A DNA stretch of 64,000 nucleotides from positions 136,243,433-136,307,432 of the forward strand of contig NC_081824.1 of assembly GCF_030867095.1 (NCBI RefSeq). Direction: 5' to 3'. The notes beneath the pieces were generated by a model that was given only the letters and a program-made list of their open reading frames with translations, had not been told where the DNA came from and did not search any database. This document shows, piece after piece, positions 52,740 through 64,000 of this stretch. Position 1 is the first letter of the stretch. Every line of letters begins with the position of its first letter. Made by a program: the position numbers and the translations under genes. This DNA is from Alligator mississippiensis. Lineage: Eukaryota; Chordata; Crocodylia; Alligatoridae.

Positions 52740-52980
52740 CTGGTTGGGAATTTTCCACCAGAATAATCTGATGAAAACATTTCTTTCAAACTTTCCATGG
52801 GGAAAATCAAACTGATGGCTCACCAGCTGCCTGCCTGGGAGGCTCAGCAATTTCATTTTCTGCCTGCAGGGGAGAAAGCAAAATTGACAAGCGTCATCCC
52901 TGGCAGGCAGCTGCCAGGCCAACAAAGGAAATGATTTTTCCCATGAAAAAAGTTTTGATTTTTTTCCATCTCAAATTAGT
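52740..52980. repeat. fold-back repeat
   Basis: TTTCCATGGGGAAAATCAAA and CACCAGCTGCCTGCCTGGGA face their reverse complements (CCTGGCAGGCAGCTGCCAGG and TTTTTCCCATGAAAAAAGTT). An imperfect hairpin of about 180 nt, probably a MITE. Confidence 0.55.
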
Positions 52981-54849
52981 TCCTCTTCACCCCACAACCC
53001 ACAATTCTCTGTGAGGTGGACCTTCTGGGTTTTGGCCAGCTGTAACAGCCAGCACAATAGACCTTTAGGTTGTATGTAATATTAATTGAAAATTAAAAGG
53101 TTATAGATACTGAAAATATTGATTCAGTTGCACTAAAGATTCCTTTTTGTCATTAGTTGAGCTGCTACAGGTGCTGGGAATAGGCAGGCTCCCACTTGGC
53201 CCTACTCTGTGTCCTGCTTTCCAAATACCACATATCACTATCCACTGAGAGTACTCACCTGAAAGACCACAGAGCTCTTAGAGCTAAGAATTTTGTCTGT
53301 ATAGGGATATGATTTCTAATGCTTGTAGAAATCCACTGTCTAGACACACTATAGTTGCTGCAAACATGTGGGGCGTGTCCACATACGTATGCACGTGCGC
53401 TTGCAGCAGCTCAAATAGCGGCACAAATTTGTACCGAGGATTTTTGCCACATCGTATGTGCCTGGACATGCACTTTGGTGTGGGATAAGTTGTGCCACTT
53501 GAGGCAAAATGACCCTGCCCAGCTCCTCCCAGAGCTGCAGCCAGGAGAAGCTAGAGCCTGGGGTCAGCACCTGTGCTGGCCTCAGCAGTATAAAAAGTTG
53601 CCCTGGTGAGCAGCTCAGGGCTACTTGTGTGGCGGCACAGTAGGAGGCACTACTACGCTGACCCACCTGCCTCACTGTGCCAGGCCCAAAACCACACTTT
53701 GGGAGTCTCCCCTAGAGAGCCTGCAGCTGGACGGCCCCTTCCAGGAGAACACCCACAAGCCTGGGGTAACACTGCCACCACCTGGGCACTGGTCTCAGGG
53801 CTCTGTGCAGCCTGGGCTACACAGACTCTGCAAGCCTTAGGAGTGCTTTGCCCACTGCTAATATTTCTGGGTGCCTCTTTCAGCCCAAAGCCTCCCAGGA
53901 TAACCTCAGGTGAGCTATCTTTATGACTGAGATAACAAACAGCCAAGCTCTGCTGGCCGGGCCGGGAGCAAAAAGGCCTCTTTTCAGCCCCTCACACAGT
54001 GAAATAGCCAGTCATGCTGTAACCTGATACCTTTATTGATGTGGGGGAAAGAAGGGGAGAACAAAGGAGTCAGAAATACGCTTTGAGCAAGCCAAAATAA
54101 GTTGAGCCTTTATAGAAATTGAGTACGGTGAGCCTTTTAAGACACTACTGCATTTACTTAGTTCTGATCTACAAGCTAGTTTCCAGGTCTTTACTCACAG
54201 TGATTCACCTGGGCAGCGTCTGGAGGCAGGTTGCTTGTGGCTTTTCCAAAATGCTGCCGGAGGAAGAGAGAGGGCACTGCCCCCTGAGGAATTTATCTGG
54301 CCAGGTCATCTGCTCAACCAGCCAGGACCAAATAGGAAGCAAGTGAAAGAGAGAGAGGGGTGCAGATGGAATGACCCAATACAGGGACAAACAGAGTGGT
54401 ATCAGGAGCTTTTGGGGCCCAGCCAACTGGTATCTGGAGAGACTAGCCCCTTGTCCCAGCTGGACTGCTGAAGCAGCCCTAACAGAGTTCCCTGCACCCT
54501 CTGCCCCACTGCAGCAGTCTGGCATTGGGGCTGCTGCCTGGTTATGACCTGCTGTGCACCTGCAACAGCACATGGTCCCAAGGCTGCGTGCCTACCAGAC
54601 CCAGATGGAGACTGCATGGCCACAGCAGAGGCATCTGCACCTCTGGGCCAGCTGCCAGTTGCCCATGGCTGCAGCTACTGCCCAGAAGATGTTCTGTGTG
54701 ATGGCCTGCTTTGAACTGTCATAGCATGTCCTTCTGGCCCTAAATGGCCAGGAGGTCAGCCACCTCATTTGTCCTCCAGCTTGGTCCCAAGTGCCAGCCC
54801 TGAGCAGGTTTCTCTGCCTGGGTCCTGCCACTTGCTTCACTAGCTGGAA
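52981..54849. other. intergenic, G+C-rich stretch
   Basis: 53370-53480 has GTGTCCACATACGTATGCAC, similar to the termini of fold-back elements elsewhere in the window. 53500-54800 is G+C-rich with many short frames on both strands. No domain, splice structure or RNA gene is recognised. Confidence 0.4.
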
Positions 54850-54995
54850 TCCTGGTGCTCCCTATTTAAAAACTGCAAATTCTCTGGTAAAAAAATCCCA
54901 AATTCACTCTTTAAAATACTCTGAAATCCATGTTCTTCCACAATTAAAACAAAAGACCACTAGATAGATAGACAGAGAGAGAGAGAGAGAGATCA
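54850..54995. mobile_element. half copy of the CAGGGATCCT MITE plus (GA)n
   Basis: AAATTCTCTGGTAAAAAAAT and CCACAATTAAAACAAAAGAC track the left arm of the element at 39588-39814 and stop at its centre. A TAGA run followed by (GA)n at about 54973-54992 replaces the other half. Confidence 0.65.
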
Positions 54996-55505
54996 GTTGG
55001 GCAATGTTTTATTGATATATTTATACTTTGGAAGCCTACCAGTGTCTCTATCATCATACTAAAATAAATTCTAAATATCTATGTGCCTTAATGTTTGCTG
55101 TTGGTTTTCTCATAGTAGAAAAATTGGAGCTCCCCCTGATTCCTTCACTAACCAGGTTGTGGGGACAGCTGCCCCTGCAGTCACAGCTCCTTCCAACAGG
55201 TCTCATCCCGTCTGGCAGCTGGGCACAGTGGGTATGTGATGGGGAGTGGGGGATGTGAGGCTTGCAGGAGGAGGGTGGGAAGATGTATGGGTAGGGGGAA
55301 GAGTTGTGGGTGGGTGTGGGGTGCGTTGGTTGGTGCGGAGGGGGATGTGGGGTTTATGCAGGGGGCCACCCCATGCCTGCCCCACCCACCCCCTGTGGTG
55401 CCAGCTGGGCTGTGCCCGTGGCAGTACTGTCTAACCCACGGTCTGTGCGGGGAGAACGGAACCGGACAGACCTGACCCTCTGGCACCACAGAGGCCTCCA
55501 CCCAG

Positions 55506-56520
55506 ATGGACCCCATGGTTCTGGGCGCCACACAGATGGAGCCTCTGGCTCTTGGCTGTGGGGGCTGCCTGACACTTTTTCAGCTTCTGGGGCCCGGGAG
55601 CATGGCCACCTCCCTTTGTGAGGTCTGCTCCCTTTTGGGGTCTCTGGCGCACCAGCTAGAAGAGCTCCAGGCCACAGTCCAGAGACTGCATGCTATCAGG
55701 GATGGTGAGCAAGAGATAGACTCCTACTGCCAGGCCCTCCACCCCCTGGAGGCGGAGGGCAGACTGAAGTCACCTTCCAGGACAAGGGAGGACTCAGGAA
55801 CCTCCCATTCTGTCCAGCCAGGGGGTTGGACCAAGGTGGTCAGGGGCCCCAAGGCCCACCGCACCAAGGTCCCCACCCCTCTGGAGCTTTGCAACAAGTA
55901 TGAACCTCTTGCAGCCCCAGCAAAGCCTGCAGAGCTGCCAGCTCCTGCAGGCAACACAGGCTCAACTGTAGCTACCGGCCCTGCTCTCCCTAAGACAAAA
56001 TGCAAAGTGTTTGTCATGGGAGACTCCATCGTGAGGGGGATCGAGGGGGCAATCTGTCGCCTCGACCCCTTAGCCCGGGAAGTCTGCTGCTTCCTGGAAG
56101 CCCATATCCAAGTCATTGCGGAGAAGATCCGTAAGCTCCTCCAGCCCACTGACCACTACCTTATGCTCCTTATCCATGTGGGCACAAATGACATGGCTCG
56201 GAGCAATCCCAGCCAGGTCATGAAGCGCTACAGGGATTTGGGAGCGGGGCTTAAGGGGTTGGTTGGGAGCGCAGGTGGTGTTTTCCTCAATCCTCCGAGT
56301 TTCAGACTATGGGCTGAGGAGGGAGAGGAGGATCGAGGTAGTAAACCAAAGACTGCGGCGCTGGTGTTATCATGAAGGCTTCAGCTTCCTTGACCACAGT
56401 CCGCTCTTTGGTGAGAGAGGCAATGAGCTGCTGGGAAGGGATGGCCTCCACCTCTCTCTGCTGGGGAGGAGGCTCTTCTCAGGTAGACTGGCTGACCTGT
56501 TCCATTTGGCTTTAAACTAA
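55506..56520 (+). pseudogene. CR1 ORF1, one frameshift
   Basis: The coiled-coil region (QLEELQATVQRLHAIRDGEQ) and linker (NKYEPLAAP) are followed by the SGNH esterase with MGDSIVRG, HVGTNDMARS and DGLHLSLLG. The frame shifts near 56268: the first frame ends at 56375 and the esterase C-terminus continues in another frame from [10 protein letters not shown] to the stop at 56518-56520. Confidence 0.85.
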
Positions 56521-56669
56521 GCCCGCTGGGGGATGGGTGGAGTACCACCACTGCTGGCCCACTGAGCAACCCTTGCAAAGCCAGCAGGCCAAGGCATTTA
56601 AGGGAGCCCACACCTGCCCCAGCCCTGGAATGATCTGTAGGCAAGGCAAGGGCCCCCAAAGGAACACTT

Positions 56670-58628
56670 GTGTGCCTGTACACAAATGCCAAGAGTTTGG
56701 GGAATAAACAGGAGGAACTTGTCCTCCTGCTTAACACAAATAATTACAATGTCATAGGGATAACAGAGACCTAGTGGGACTCCACCCATGACTGGACCAC
56801 AGGTATAGGCAGCTATACCCCGTACAGGAGAGATCGAGTAGACAAAAGGGGCGGGGGTGTAGCTCTCTATGTCAAGGAATGCTACACATCCCTGCAAGGC
56901 GACATTGGCGCCCAGGGTGGACAACTGGAGACCCTCTGGGTTAAAATCTGTGGGGAACACAGCACAGAGGACACAATGGTGGGAGTCTAACTCAGACCTC
57001 CTACCCAGGATCAAGAGCTTGACCAGGAGTTCACCAGGGAATTGGCTGAGGCCACACGCTCCCAGTGCATGGTTGTTACGGGAGACTTCAGCTACCCAGA
57101 CATCTGTGGGAAGAGCACTCAGCCAAATCCGAACAGTCACAAAGCTTCCTCTCGTGCGTGGATGAGTTCTATCTGACTCAAGAAGTCTACAGGCCAACAA
57201 GAGGTAAAGCACTGCTCGACCTGGTACTGGCAATGCGGGACGACATAATCAGCAACCTCATGATTGAAGGGAAGCTGGGTGACAGCGACCATGAGCTGAT
57301 CACCATCACCGTCTGCCGTACAGCTGGCAAGTCGATCAGTAATACAGAAGTCCTCGACTTCAGGAAAGCTGACTTTGACAAGCTCAGGAGGCTTGTCAAG
57401 GAGGCCCTAAAGGGCCACAACCCAAAGGAGAGGGGAGTTCAGGAAGAGTGGTTGCTCCTCAAGGGAGTGATCCTGGATGCACAAGCAAAGTCTATCCTGT
57501 CTCAGAGAAAAGGCAGCAAAAGGGCACAGCAGCCCCCTTGGCTCAGCAGGGAACTAGCAGACCTCCTGTGTCTAAAAAGAAAGATCTACAAAGGATGGAG
57601 GACTGGATCCACCTCCAAGGAGGAATATTCTGCACTGGTCCGGACCTGCAGGAAGCAAACCAGGAAAGCCAAAGCTGCGACTGAACTCCAACTAGCTACA
57701 AATATCAAGGACAATATAAAGTCCTTTTTTTAGATATGTGGGGAGCCAGAGGAAAAGCAAGGTCAATGTTGGACCCCTGCTAAACCAGATGGGACAACTG
57801 ACAACTGACGCCCAGGAAAAAGCCAACTTGCTCAATGGGTACTTTGCATCATTTTTTCACCAGTCCCAAGGGTTGCCCCTGCCCATTATGGGACGGGAAG
57901 TTCCAGGATGAGGGTGATTCTTTACCCTCCATCAATGCTGACCTTATGAAGGAACACCTTGAGAGGCTGGATACCTTCAAGTCAGCCAGCCCTGACAGTC
58001 TACACCCCAGGGTACTCAAGGAGCTGGCAAGCATCATAGCTCAGCCCCTAACATGGATCTTCAAGAACTCCTGGCGCTTTGGTGAAGTGCCCGATGATTG
58101 GAAGAAGGCCAATGTGGTGCCTATCTTCAAGAAAGGGAGGAAAGTGGATCCGACAAACTACAGGCCCATCAGCCTGACCTCTATCCCAGGGAAGGTCTTA
58201 GAAAAGATTATCAAAGAGGCCATTCTTAACAGACTGGCTGACGGCAACATCCTGAGGGATAGCCAGTTTGGGCTCCACAATTCAAAACAGACGTAGAGAA
58301 GCTTGAGAGAGTCCAGAGGAGAGCCACGCACATGATCAGAGGTCAGGAAAACAGACCTTACGAGAGGCTGAGAGTTATGGGACTCTTCAGCTTGGAAAAG
58401 CGCAGGCTCAGGGGTGATCTGGTGGCCGCCTATAAGTTTATCAGGGGTGCTCACCAGGATCTGGGGGAACGTTTGTTCACCAGAGCACCCCAAGGGATGA
58501 CAAGATCGAACGGTCACAAACTCCTCCATGACCGCTTCAGGCTGGACATAAGGAAGAGCTTCTTTACTGTCCGAGCCCTCAAGGTCTGGAATGACTGCCG
58601 CCAGAGGTGGTTCAAGCACCTACTTTGA
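56670..58628 (+). pseudogene. CR1 ORF2 remnant lacking the polymerase core
   Basis: The endonuclease begins YTNAKSLGNKQEELVLLL. It carries stops where TETWWDS and VGVCYRPP are expected (TAG, TAA) and a frameshift after GDFSYPDIC. A 222-codon stretch (57065-57733) covers LTQEVYRPTRGKALLDLVLA to the pre-RT region. Another stretch reaches NYRPISLTSIPGKVLEKII and ILRDSQFG. At about 58264-58274 the text switches to VWAPQFKTDVEKLERVQRR, so FADD and the palm are absent. It ends near 58628. Confidence 0.85.
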
Positions 58629-58768
58629 ACACCTTCAGGAGACATTTGGATGTTTATCTTGCTGGGATCCTATGACCCCAGCTGACTTCCTGCCCCTGGC
58701 GCAGGGGGCTGGACTCAATGATCTTCTGAGGTCCCTTCCAGCCCTAATGTCTATGAAATCTATGACTC

Positions 58769-59939
58769 GACCTGGACCGACAGCCCACTAGCATGACTTT
58801 GGACAGAACCGGAACCCACGGCTCCTGTCCAAAGGTGCGTGCTAGGTGACCGGGCTAGGCTGGGTCATGTCAGGCCGGGCCCATTCTCCATGAGGGTAGG
58901 CAGTGATGCATGGTCACAGGGATGTGTCTACAATAGACCATGGCACATGACCCTGATTAACAGTTAGCCCAACTTGAAGAAATTTGTTCTTCACTGGTAC
59001 AGACACCGTATGTTATTCACATTTCCTTAGGTCTTTATGAGGGACAGGTCTCCCAAATCCTTTATTTATTCTTGTGTATCACCCTATCTCATGCCCACTC
59101 TTATCTCTCGGTCAAGATGTTCATCTTTGTTTGTTTGGTTCGCCAAGTTCATGGACCTGCACTCTCATTAGTAAGTACTAACTTTTACATTAGTATCTAC
59201 TGTTTTCATACTCCCTTCAGTGTCTTTTTGCCCATTATTGGGTTTTAGGTTTTTTTTCTTTCTTACTAGGTCACCCAGTGGTCAGGAGGCCCTTTTCTCT
59301 TCTACTGCTTTTCAGCAACATAACTTACTATAGTTTAGCATAACTACGGGCTAGCACAACTGGAATTCTTACATGTAGTACTACAGCTATTTACTGTGCA
59401 AGTTAGGTCAACAATGAGAACTAATTTCAAGTTGCAACCCAGGGAGCAACAAATGGCCAAGCCAGCACATGGGCTGAGTTGAATACTTCTTCCTCTAATG
59501 TACAGGATTCCCTGCTGACATTTTGTGAATGCTGTGGTAACTATGAAATTATAAACTAAATGACAAAGAATCATAAAGCCATAAAACAAGCATATTGACA
59601 GTTCCATTTAAGCTAGATAAACCACCCAAATTGCAGTCTCAGAAGGAGACCTGCAAACATGCTTAAAAGCCCCATTCACATAAGCAATTCAAAACTGCAT
59701 TAAAATAAAGTATTTTTGTAAGTAAATGCCAAAGTTGTAAATAAGGAAAAGATCGTCCAGCAGTCAGCAAGCAGGTAAAAAGCATCTGCCAACTAGCCAC
59801 GCATTCTGCTGAATTCCCACCTGTGGAAAAGTGTGGGTGTTTTGGGTAAAGGCCAAGTTTGAGTCCTGTGCAGCTCAGAAAAAATAAGAGTCACTATTTT
59901 AGATTGTCGTGAAATACGATGGCCACTTCTAAAGTTAAC
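58769..59939. other. intergenic, no gene seen
   Basis: Ordinary sequence between two LINE copies. Confidence 0.4.
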
Positions 59940-60455
59940 AGTAAAGCACAGTTTCTTACTCTTCAGTTTGGAAAGAAGGCGGCTGAGGGGGGGTATGATA
60001 GAGGTCTTTAAAATGACAGGTGTGGTCCAAATGAACAGGAAACAGTTGTTCACCAAGTCCCAGAATACTAGAATTATTGGGCACACATTGAAATGACTAA
60101 CTGACACGTTTAAAGTATTTTTTTTATGTAACACATAGTTAACTTGTAGAATTCATTGCTGCAGGAGGTGGTGGATGCAGACAGCACAGCCAGGTTCAAA
60201 AAGGGACTGAATAAATGCATGGATGATAGATCTAAATGGCTGTTGAATAGAATGGTTGGGGATATTTCCTCTGGCATCTCTAAACTAAAAATGGTGGATG
60301 CCTGGTAGAGTAAGGAATAGATTATTCTAGAGATACGCAGTTTGGTGCTCTCCCCGTATTGCATGCACTCCTGCCACTGTCAAAAACAGGATACCAGGCT
60401 AGATGGACCATTGGCCTGACCCAGTAATGCACTTATGTTTTTATATTCTTACTCG
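59940..60455 (+). mobile_element. CR1/L3-type LINE 3' end
   Basis: CACCAAGTCCCAGAATACTA, then AATTCATTGCTGCAGGAGGT, and finally GATGGACCATTGGCCTGACC with ATGTTTTTATATTCTTA, the 3' end pattern of the older CR1/L3 group found across amniotes. Confidence 0.7.
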
Positions 60456-62399
60456 GTAAGAGGGTGAGAGAAGAGAAGCACAAGACTGGATTTAATACAG
60501 TGCAGTTAAACTTGCTATTTAAAAGCTCCACTAGTCCTGACAAAATGAAAACCCAGTCCAAAACAAACATTGGAAAATAATACAGCTCTGCAAAACATTT
60601 AAGATTTGGTCGAGTTCCACACCTTCATGCCTTTGGAGCTCTTAGCGCTCCTGTTCTCACCTTATACACCACATACAAAGGGCAATAATAATAAAACAGC
60701 TAATTACTGAACACAAGACATTTATCAACATTTAGAAAACAAATGCTCCCACTCAGCAGGTCACTTGCAATTTATTTAATATATATTTTCACTATATATA
60801 TAGTAAATTACTTTCTTTAAAAAAAATGTCATTACCATCTCCCAAATACAACATTACTGAATAACTCAAGCCTATTATTAAGTTAAAAGGTTACATATTT
60901 ATTCATTCAGCAGTTATAGAAAAATGAGAGTTCTTCAAGAATTCCAGTTACAATAGCCAATACAAAAGGATTTACTGTACAAAGCATTACCACAGAATTT
61001 CATTGATCCGAATCCCTCTTAGCTAAAAGTTTACTTCTCAAAAATGGGTAATGTCACACTCCACATGTTTTATGATGTTCAGTTCTCAAGTCTGTCCAAA
61101 CCCTGGGTATACAAACTAATTCCATATGGCTCAGGTCTGTTCTTAACAAATAAGGACTCTACTGTATTTACATTCTGAAGTTTAAGAGACAGCATCAGCA
61201 GAATATGTTTCTTTAAACATTGTTTTGGGCCTGTTTCAGTCTGAAATGATGCCCCTGAAAACACATGGGGCTTTAGGTCAAAAATGGTGCCAGGCCTTCT
61301 GTGCTTCTCTGGATCCTGAATCTGACAGTGCAAGTCTGGCTGGCTGAGGCTAAGCTTCAGAAACTGCTCTTCCCAGCTCTGTGTCCTCCTAGATCAGGAT
61401 GTTCTAATATGGGAATGTCAAAGGTGTTTTCAGCAGACACCATTTTTATGCTAAGCTCCCATGAGACTTCTGAGGTACATTTCAACTTGTTTTGATTTTG
61501 TGGCTTTTTACCACACAACTGTATGATCTGGCAGATTCGTCCCACAAAAGAGAGATATTAAGTGATTCCCTAAACAGTCTCTGGTGGTCCCCCTACCAAC
61601 ATCAGCCAAGGATTCCATTAGCAAAGGGCTGCCTAGAAGCCTCCAGCCTACTGGAGAGAGAGCCTACTTGGTTTGGGAGAGGCTGAAGATCAGAAGGGTT
61701 AGCGGAAGATCTGCGGCTGCAAACTTCAATACGGCTTTGTTAAATCAAGGCCGTAGCCAGGCTGCTCTTAATTTTGTTTGGATTCTTTTACGGCTTGAAG
61801 ATAGGTGGCTGAATACTGGCAGTCTTGTTCTAAATTACATTTATTTCTCATCAGTGACATTAACTGTGTCATTATGACATTGATCCAAAACACTCAGGGC
61901 AAAAACAGTCCACACAATTTATACAAGACAATGCTGCTGGTTTTCTACATGAAGTAAATAACTTCACACAGGCCTCCATAAGTGCAAAATATTTTGCTTT
62001 GAAGTCCTCAGTGTTTCTGATAAGAGCTCTGGGAATGTTCTTATTTTTTCCTGCCTTATTGATATGCTCTCCCTCTTCCACAGTCTCCTGTCATAGCTAC
62101 CATCTTCTCAAGGACTGCATAAATGTCTTGCTCCAATAGAGCTTTTCCAGCACTATTCTTTAAATCAGCTAAAAAGCTCCCTACTGAACATCTGAGCCAA
62201 TGCCTCCAGGGATTAAGTACACTGCTTTCTCAGTGTCCCTAAATTAAGCAGCCAGAAGTTAACATGTGCATCGCCTATCCTAGATCTTCCATTTGAAAGA
62301 GCAAAAGCCCTCCCCTTGACCTAGCCAACACAAACTAAGCTGAAATAAAACAAACAGTCTCACGTTAGGTCAATTTTTCTATTATCTAGAAGTTCAAGA
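60456..62399. other. intergenic or distal SERAC1 UTR, no gene seen
   Basis: AT-rich, with A-rich and TATATA tracts near 60780-60830. Possible minus-strand poly(A) signals occur (e.g. TTTATT at 61840-61845). No coding signal. Confidence 0.4.
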
Positions 62400-63394
62400 G
62401 CAGATACGATTAAAATAGAACTGTACAAGACTTTTTTTTTTTTAAACAAAACTAGATTAAACTGCCATTGTCTCCTTTCCACAGGATACCATGCCAGAGA
62501 TCAGATTAGGTGATGATATCTCCTCCTCAGCCAGGAAACAAAGTACTGGACTTGCTAACACTTCTCAGTCCATGAAACAAAAAGGCAAGTAGAACAACCA
62601 AACTGTAACTGGTTATCAATCAAAATACTATCTTGAAGAACACAAGGCTCCTGTGGACATTGACTTAAGGGAGCACAGTTGAGGGAAAATAAATATCTGT
62701 CTTTACATATAATTACGTATAATTTACATAATTTAGGCGATTGGATGCAGCTTTAAATGTTAAATCTGTTATTTGATAAGTGGGATTTATTTAAAAAGAA
62801 AGTTTAAAAAATATTCTGAATCAAGCAATCAGGGATATTCCCTCTAAATTTTGTTTAAATACCTAACCATGAACAGAAGATGTGTACTTCAAGATAGCTG
62901 CTTGTTTGCCAACCCAGAAATCATCTTCTGGGTTAACTGTTTTTGATCCTCTGTACAAGATTTTTATCCAGGAAGTATAGTTATTTCAGTCAAAAGAGCC
63001 AGGACCCTCATAACCTCTCCAGCTGGGAAGATACAGTGGAAGAGGAAGTTTCAAGTATTTTATAGCTATTTCTGTGCAACATGATTTTGTGAGCTGTGAA
63101 GGATGTATCTCCATCCTCTGCTGGCCAAACAATTATGTAAAATTATATAGAGACATGTTGATAAGCAAAATGAATCAAAGCTGATTCTCACCTTTTAATG
63201 CCGGACTTACAGGACTGTGGATTGGTGCACATTTATTTTGAATAAATTTCAGCCATAAGTAGTGCAGACCTATGCAGATATGCTGAAAGCCACACTGAGA
63301 TCATATTTTATTAATAATATAATGTCTTGCAATTCTCAGCTTCTCAGAAGTTTCATAGAAAGGATTTTGCTACATGCGCACACATAGGAGAGAA
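62400..63394 (-). other. SERAC1: probable SERAC1 3' UTR
   Basis: Sequence following the SERAC1 stop on the minus strand. AATAAA signals (seen as TTTATT on +) occur at 63307-63312, 63232-63237 and 62786-62791. Which one is used cannot be told from sequence, so the lower boundary is arbitrary. Confidence 0.4.
63307..63312 (-). promoter_or_regulatory. candidate SERAC1 poly(A) signal
   Basis: AATAAA on the minus strand about 83 nt past the SERAC1 stop. A second copy lies at 63232-63237. Confidence 0.3.
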
Positions 63395-63531
63395 TTAGCT
63401 TCCAAGTTCCCTTGCAAGTGCATCCTGAATGAACTTTAAAGTCCGCTGGTACAGGAAAGCATCCTTCTTCTTTGGCTTACAAATGTTTAGATGATTGACA
63501 GCCACTGGAATTAGATCTCCTATACCTAAAT
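63395..63531 (-). CDS. SERAC1: SERAC1 terminal coding exon
   Basis: Read on the minus strand. A T-rich tract and tggtccag precede the exon, which encodes [20 protein letters not shown], then [12 protein letters not shown] and LARELGS, and ends TAA at 63397-63395. This is the C-terminus of SERAC1, an alpha/beta-hydrolase protein of the mitochondria-ER contact zone needed for phosphatidylglycerol remodelling and cholesterol trafficking. The His in VNHLNICKP is the expected catalytic His by analogy with PGAP1-type lipases (inference). The exon starts with two bases of a split codon. Upstream exons lie beyond 64000. SERAC1 is the convergent neighbour of SYNJ2 in amniotes, which supports both calls. 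Confidence 0.93.
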
Positions 63532-63924
63532 CTGGACCAAGAAAAAGAAAAAAAAAAACACTCAGAGTTCAATAGAAGAGAGTATCTAGATTTTAAAAAA
63601 AGCTCTTGCACTAGTGGCTGCTTTTCCAGAAGCAGTCAGCATTTCTCTGTTGTTTAATAATTTTTCCTGAGACTAGGTTATGTTTTTAATGGACCAAAAG
63701 CATTTTAAACACGCTGCCATATTAAGCAAGTATGACTTCAAAGGGATCAAGGATCTGTGTAGGCAAACCCTACTGCTAGGACCTGCTGAAGGATCACAAC
63801 TTCTGCTTCTCTACTGAGCCAGTTACCAGTACCCACTTTGCAATGTAATCGTGGCTGTACTGAAGTTAATGGGAGTTTCACGACTGGTTTCAAAGCAGCC
63901 CAGGATTTAACCTGCAGTGGGTGT
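63532..63924 (-). other. SERAC1 intron start
   Basis: Intron upstream of the terminal exon on the minus strand, beginning with a long T-rich acceptor tract (A-rich on +, 63536-63560). At 63810-63915 a diffuse repeat-like stretch with GAAGTTAATGGGAGTTTCA. Confidence 0.5.
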
Positions 63925-64000
63925 GTCTATACATGTGCTTTAATGCCCATTTAAATGGGCATTAAAATGTTACAAAAACTGTGCTCTTCGGCTAATGCGC
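63925..64000. mobile_element. left end of a hAT-like fold-back element, cut by window edge
   Basis: GTGTGTCTATACATGTGCTT and then TTAATGCCCATTTAAATGGGCATTAA (an internal palindrome at about 63940-63966) match the termini of the 3511-3763 class. The right end lies outside the window. Confidence 0.45.

Larger units (their letters stand above)
55200..58768 (+). mobile_element. second CR1 LINE, internally deleted
   Basis: Sense-oriented CR1 in the intergenic region. A G-rich leader (about 55230-55400) is followed by ORF1, endonuclease, the N-terminal part of reverse transcriptase, then a jump to the ORF2 C-terminus, and the 3' end AATGTCTATGAAATCTATGA. The reverse transcriptase palm is missing. 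It is more decayed than the copy at 4661-8990 and belongs to a different subfamily, judged by ORF1 divergence. The 5' boundary is approximate. Confidence 0.88.

Noticed and set aside
1..64000. CRISPR arrays, operons or bacterial systems
   Set aside because: Repeats are microsatellites or transposons with no regular spacer pattern, and genes have spliced vertebrate structure.

Overview
The window is vertebrate nuclear DNA. It carries the 3' three quarters of one large, many-exon gene on the + strand and the last coding exon of a second gene on the - strand. All 23 exons of the first gene join in frame across GT-AG introns into 1,279 codons. The protein has a Sac1 phosphoinositide phosphatase domain, an inositol polyphosphate 5-phosphatase domain, an RRM-like domain and a proline-rich tail. 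That order is synaptojanin, and the sequence matches SYNJ2 (as I know it) rather than SYNJ1. The second gene, read right to left at 63395-63531, is the C-terminus of SERAC1. The tail-to-tail order SYNJ2 > < SERAC1 is the amniote arrangement (human 6q25.3).

The repeats suggest a sauropsid, most likely a crocodilian (turtle is the main alternative). There are two long CR1 LINEs with the reptile-type 3' end of repeated ATCTATGA-like octamers, older CR1/L3 fragments, MIR-like SINEs, and many fold-back or hAT-type non-autonomous elements. There are no bacterial genes, CRISPR arrays, rRNAs or tRNA genes.

Layout: 217-13821, distal Sac1 exons, with a near full-length CR1 (4661-8990, antisense) inside a 7.5 kb intron. 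15172-15899, the Sac1 catalytic CX5R exon and the following exons. 17207-30319, the 5-phosphatase domain. 33171-35996, the RRM-like domain. 36382-48460, the acidic/proline-rich tail, ending with a LLDLD clathrin-box candidate and a WVTF AP2-ear motif candidate. 48461-63394, about 15 kb of 3' UTR and intergenic DNA with a second CR1 (about 55200-58768) that lost its reverse transcriptase core. 63395-63531, the SERAC1 terminal exon.

How the genes work together: SYNJ2 dephosphorylates PI(4,5)P2 and other phosphoinositides during endocytosis and vesicle uncoating. SERAC1 acts in phospholipid remodelling. They are neighbours by position, with no sign of co-regulation. I found no new gene system. 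The more interesting signals are the endocytic motif pair at the SYNJ2 C-terminus, a probable microhomology deletion in the second CR1, and several families of long palindromic elements.
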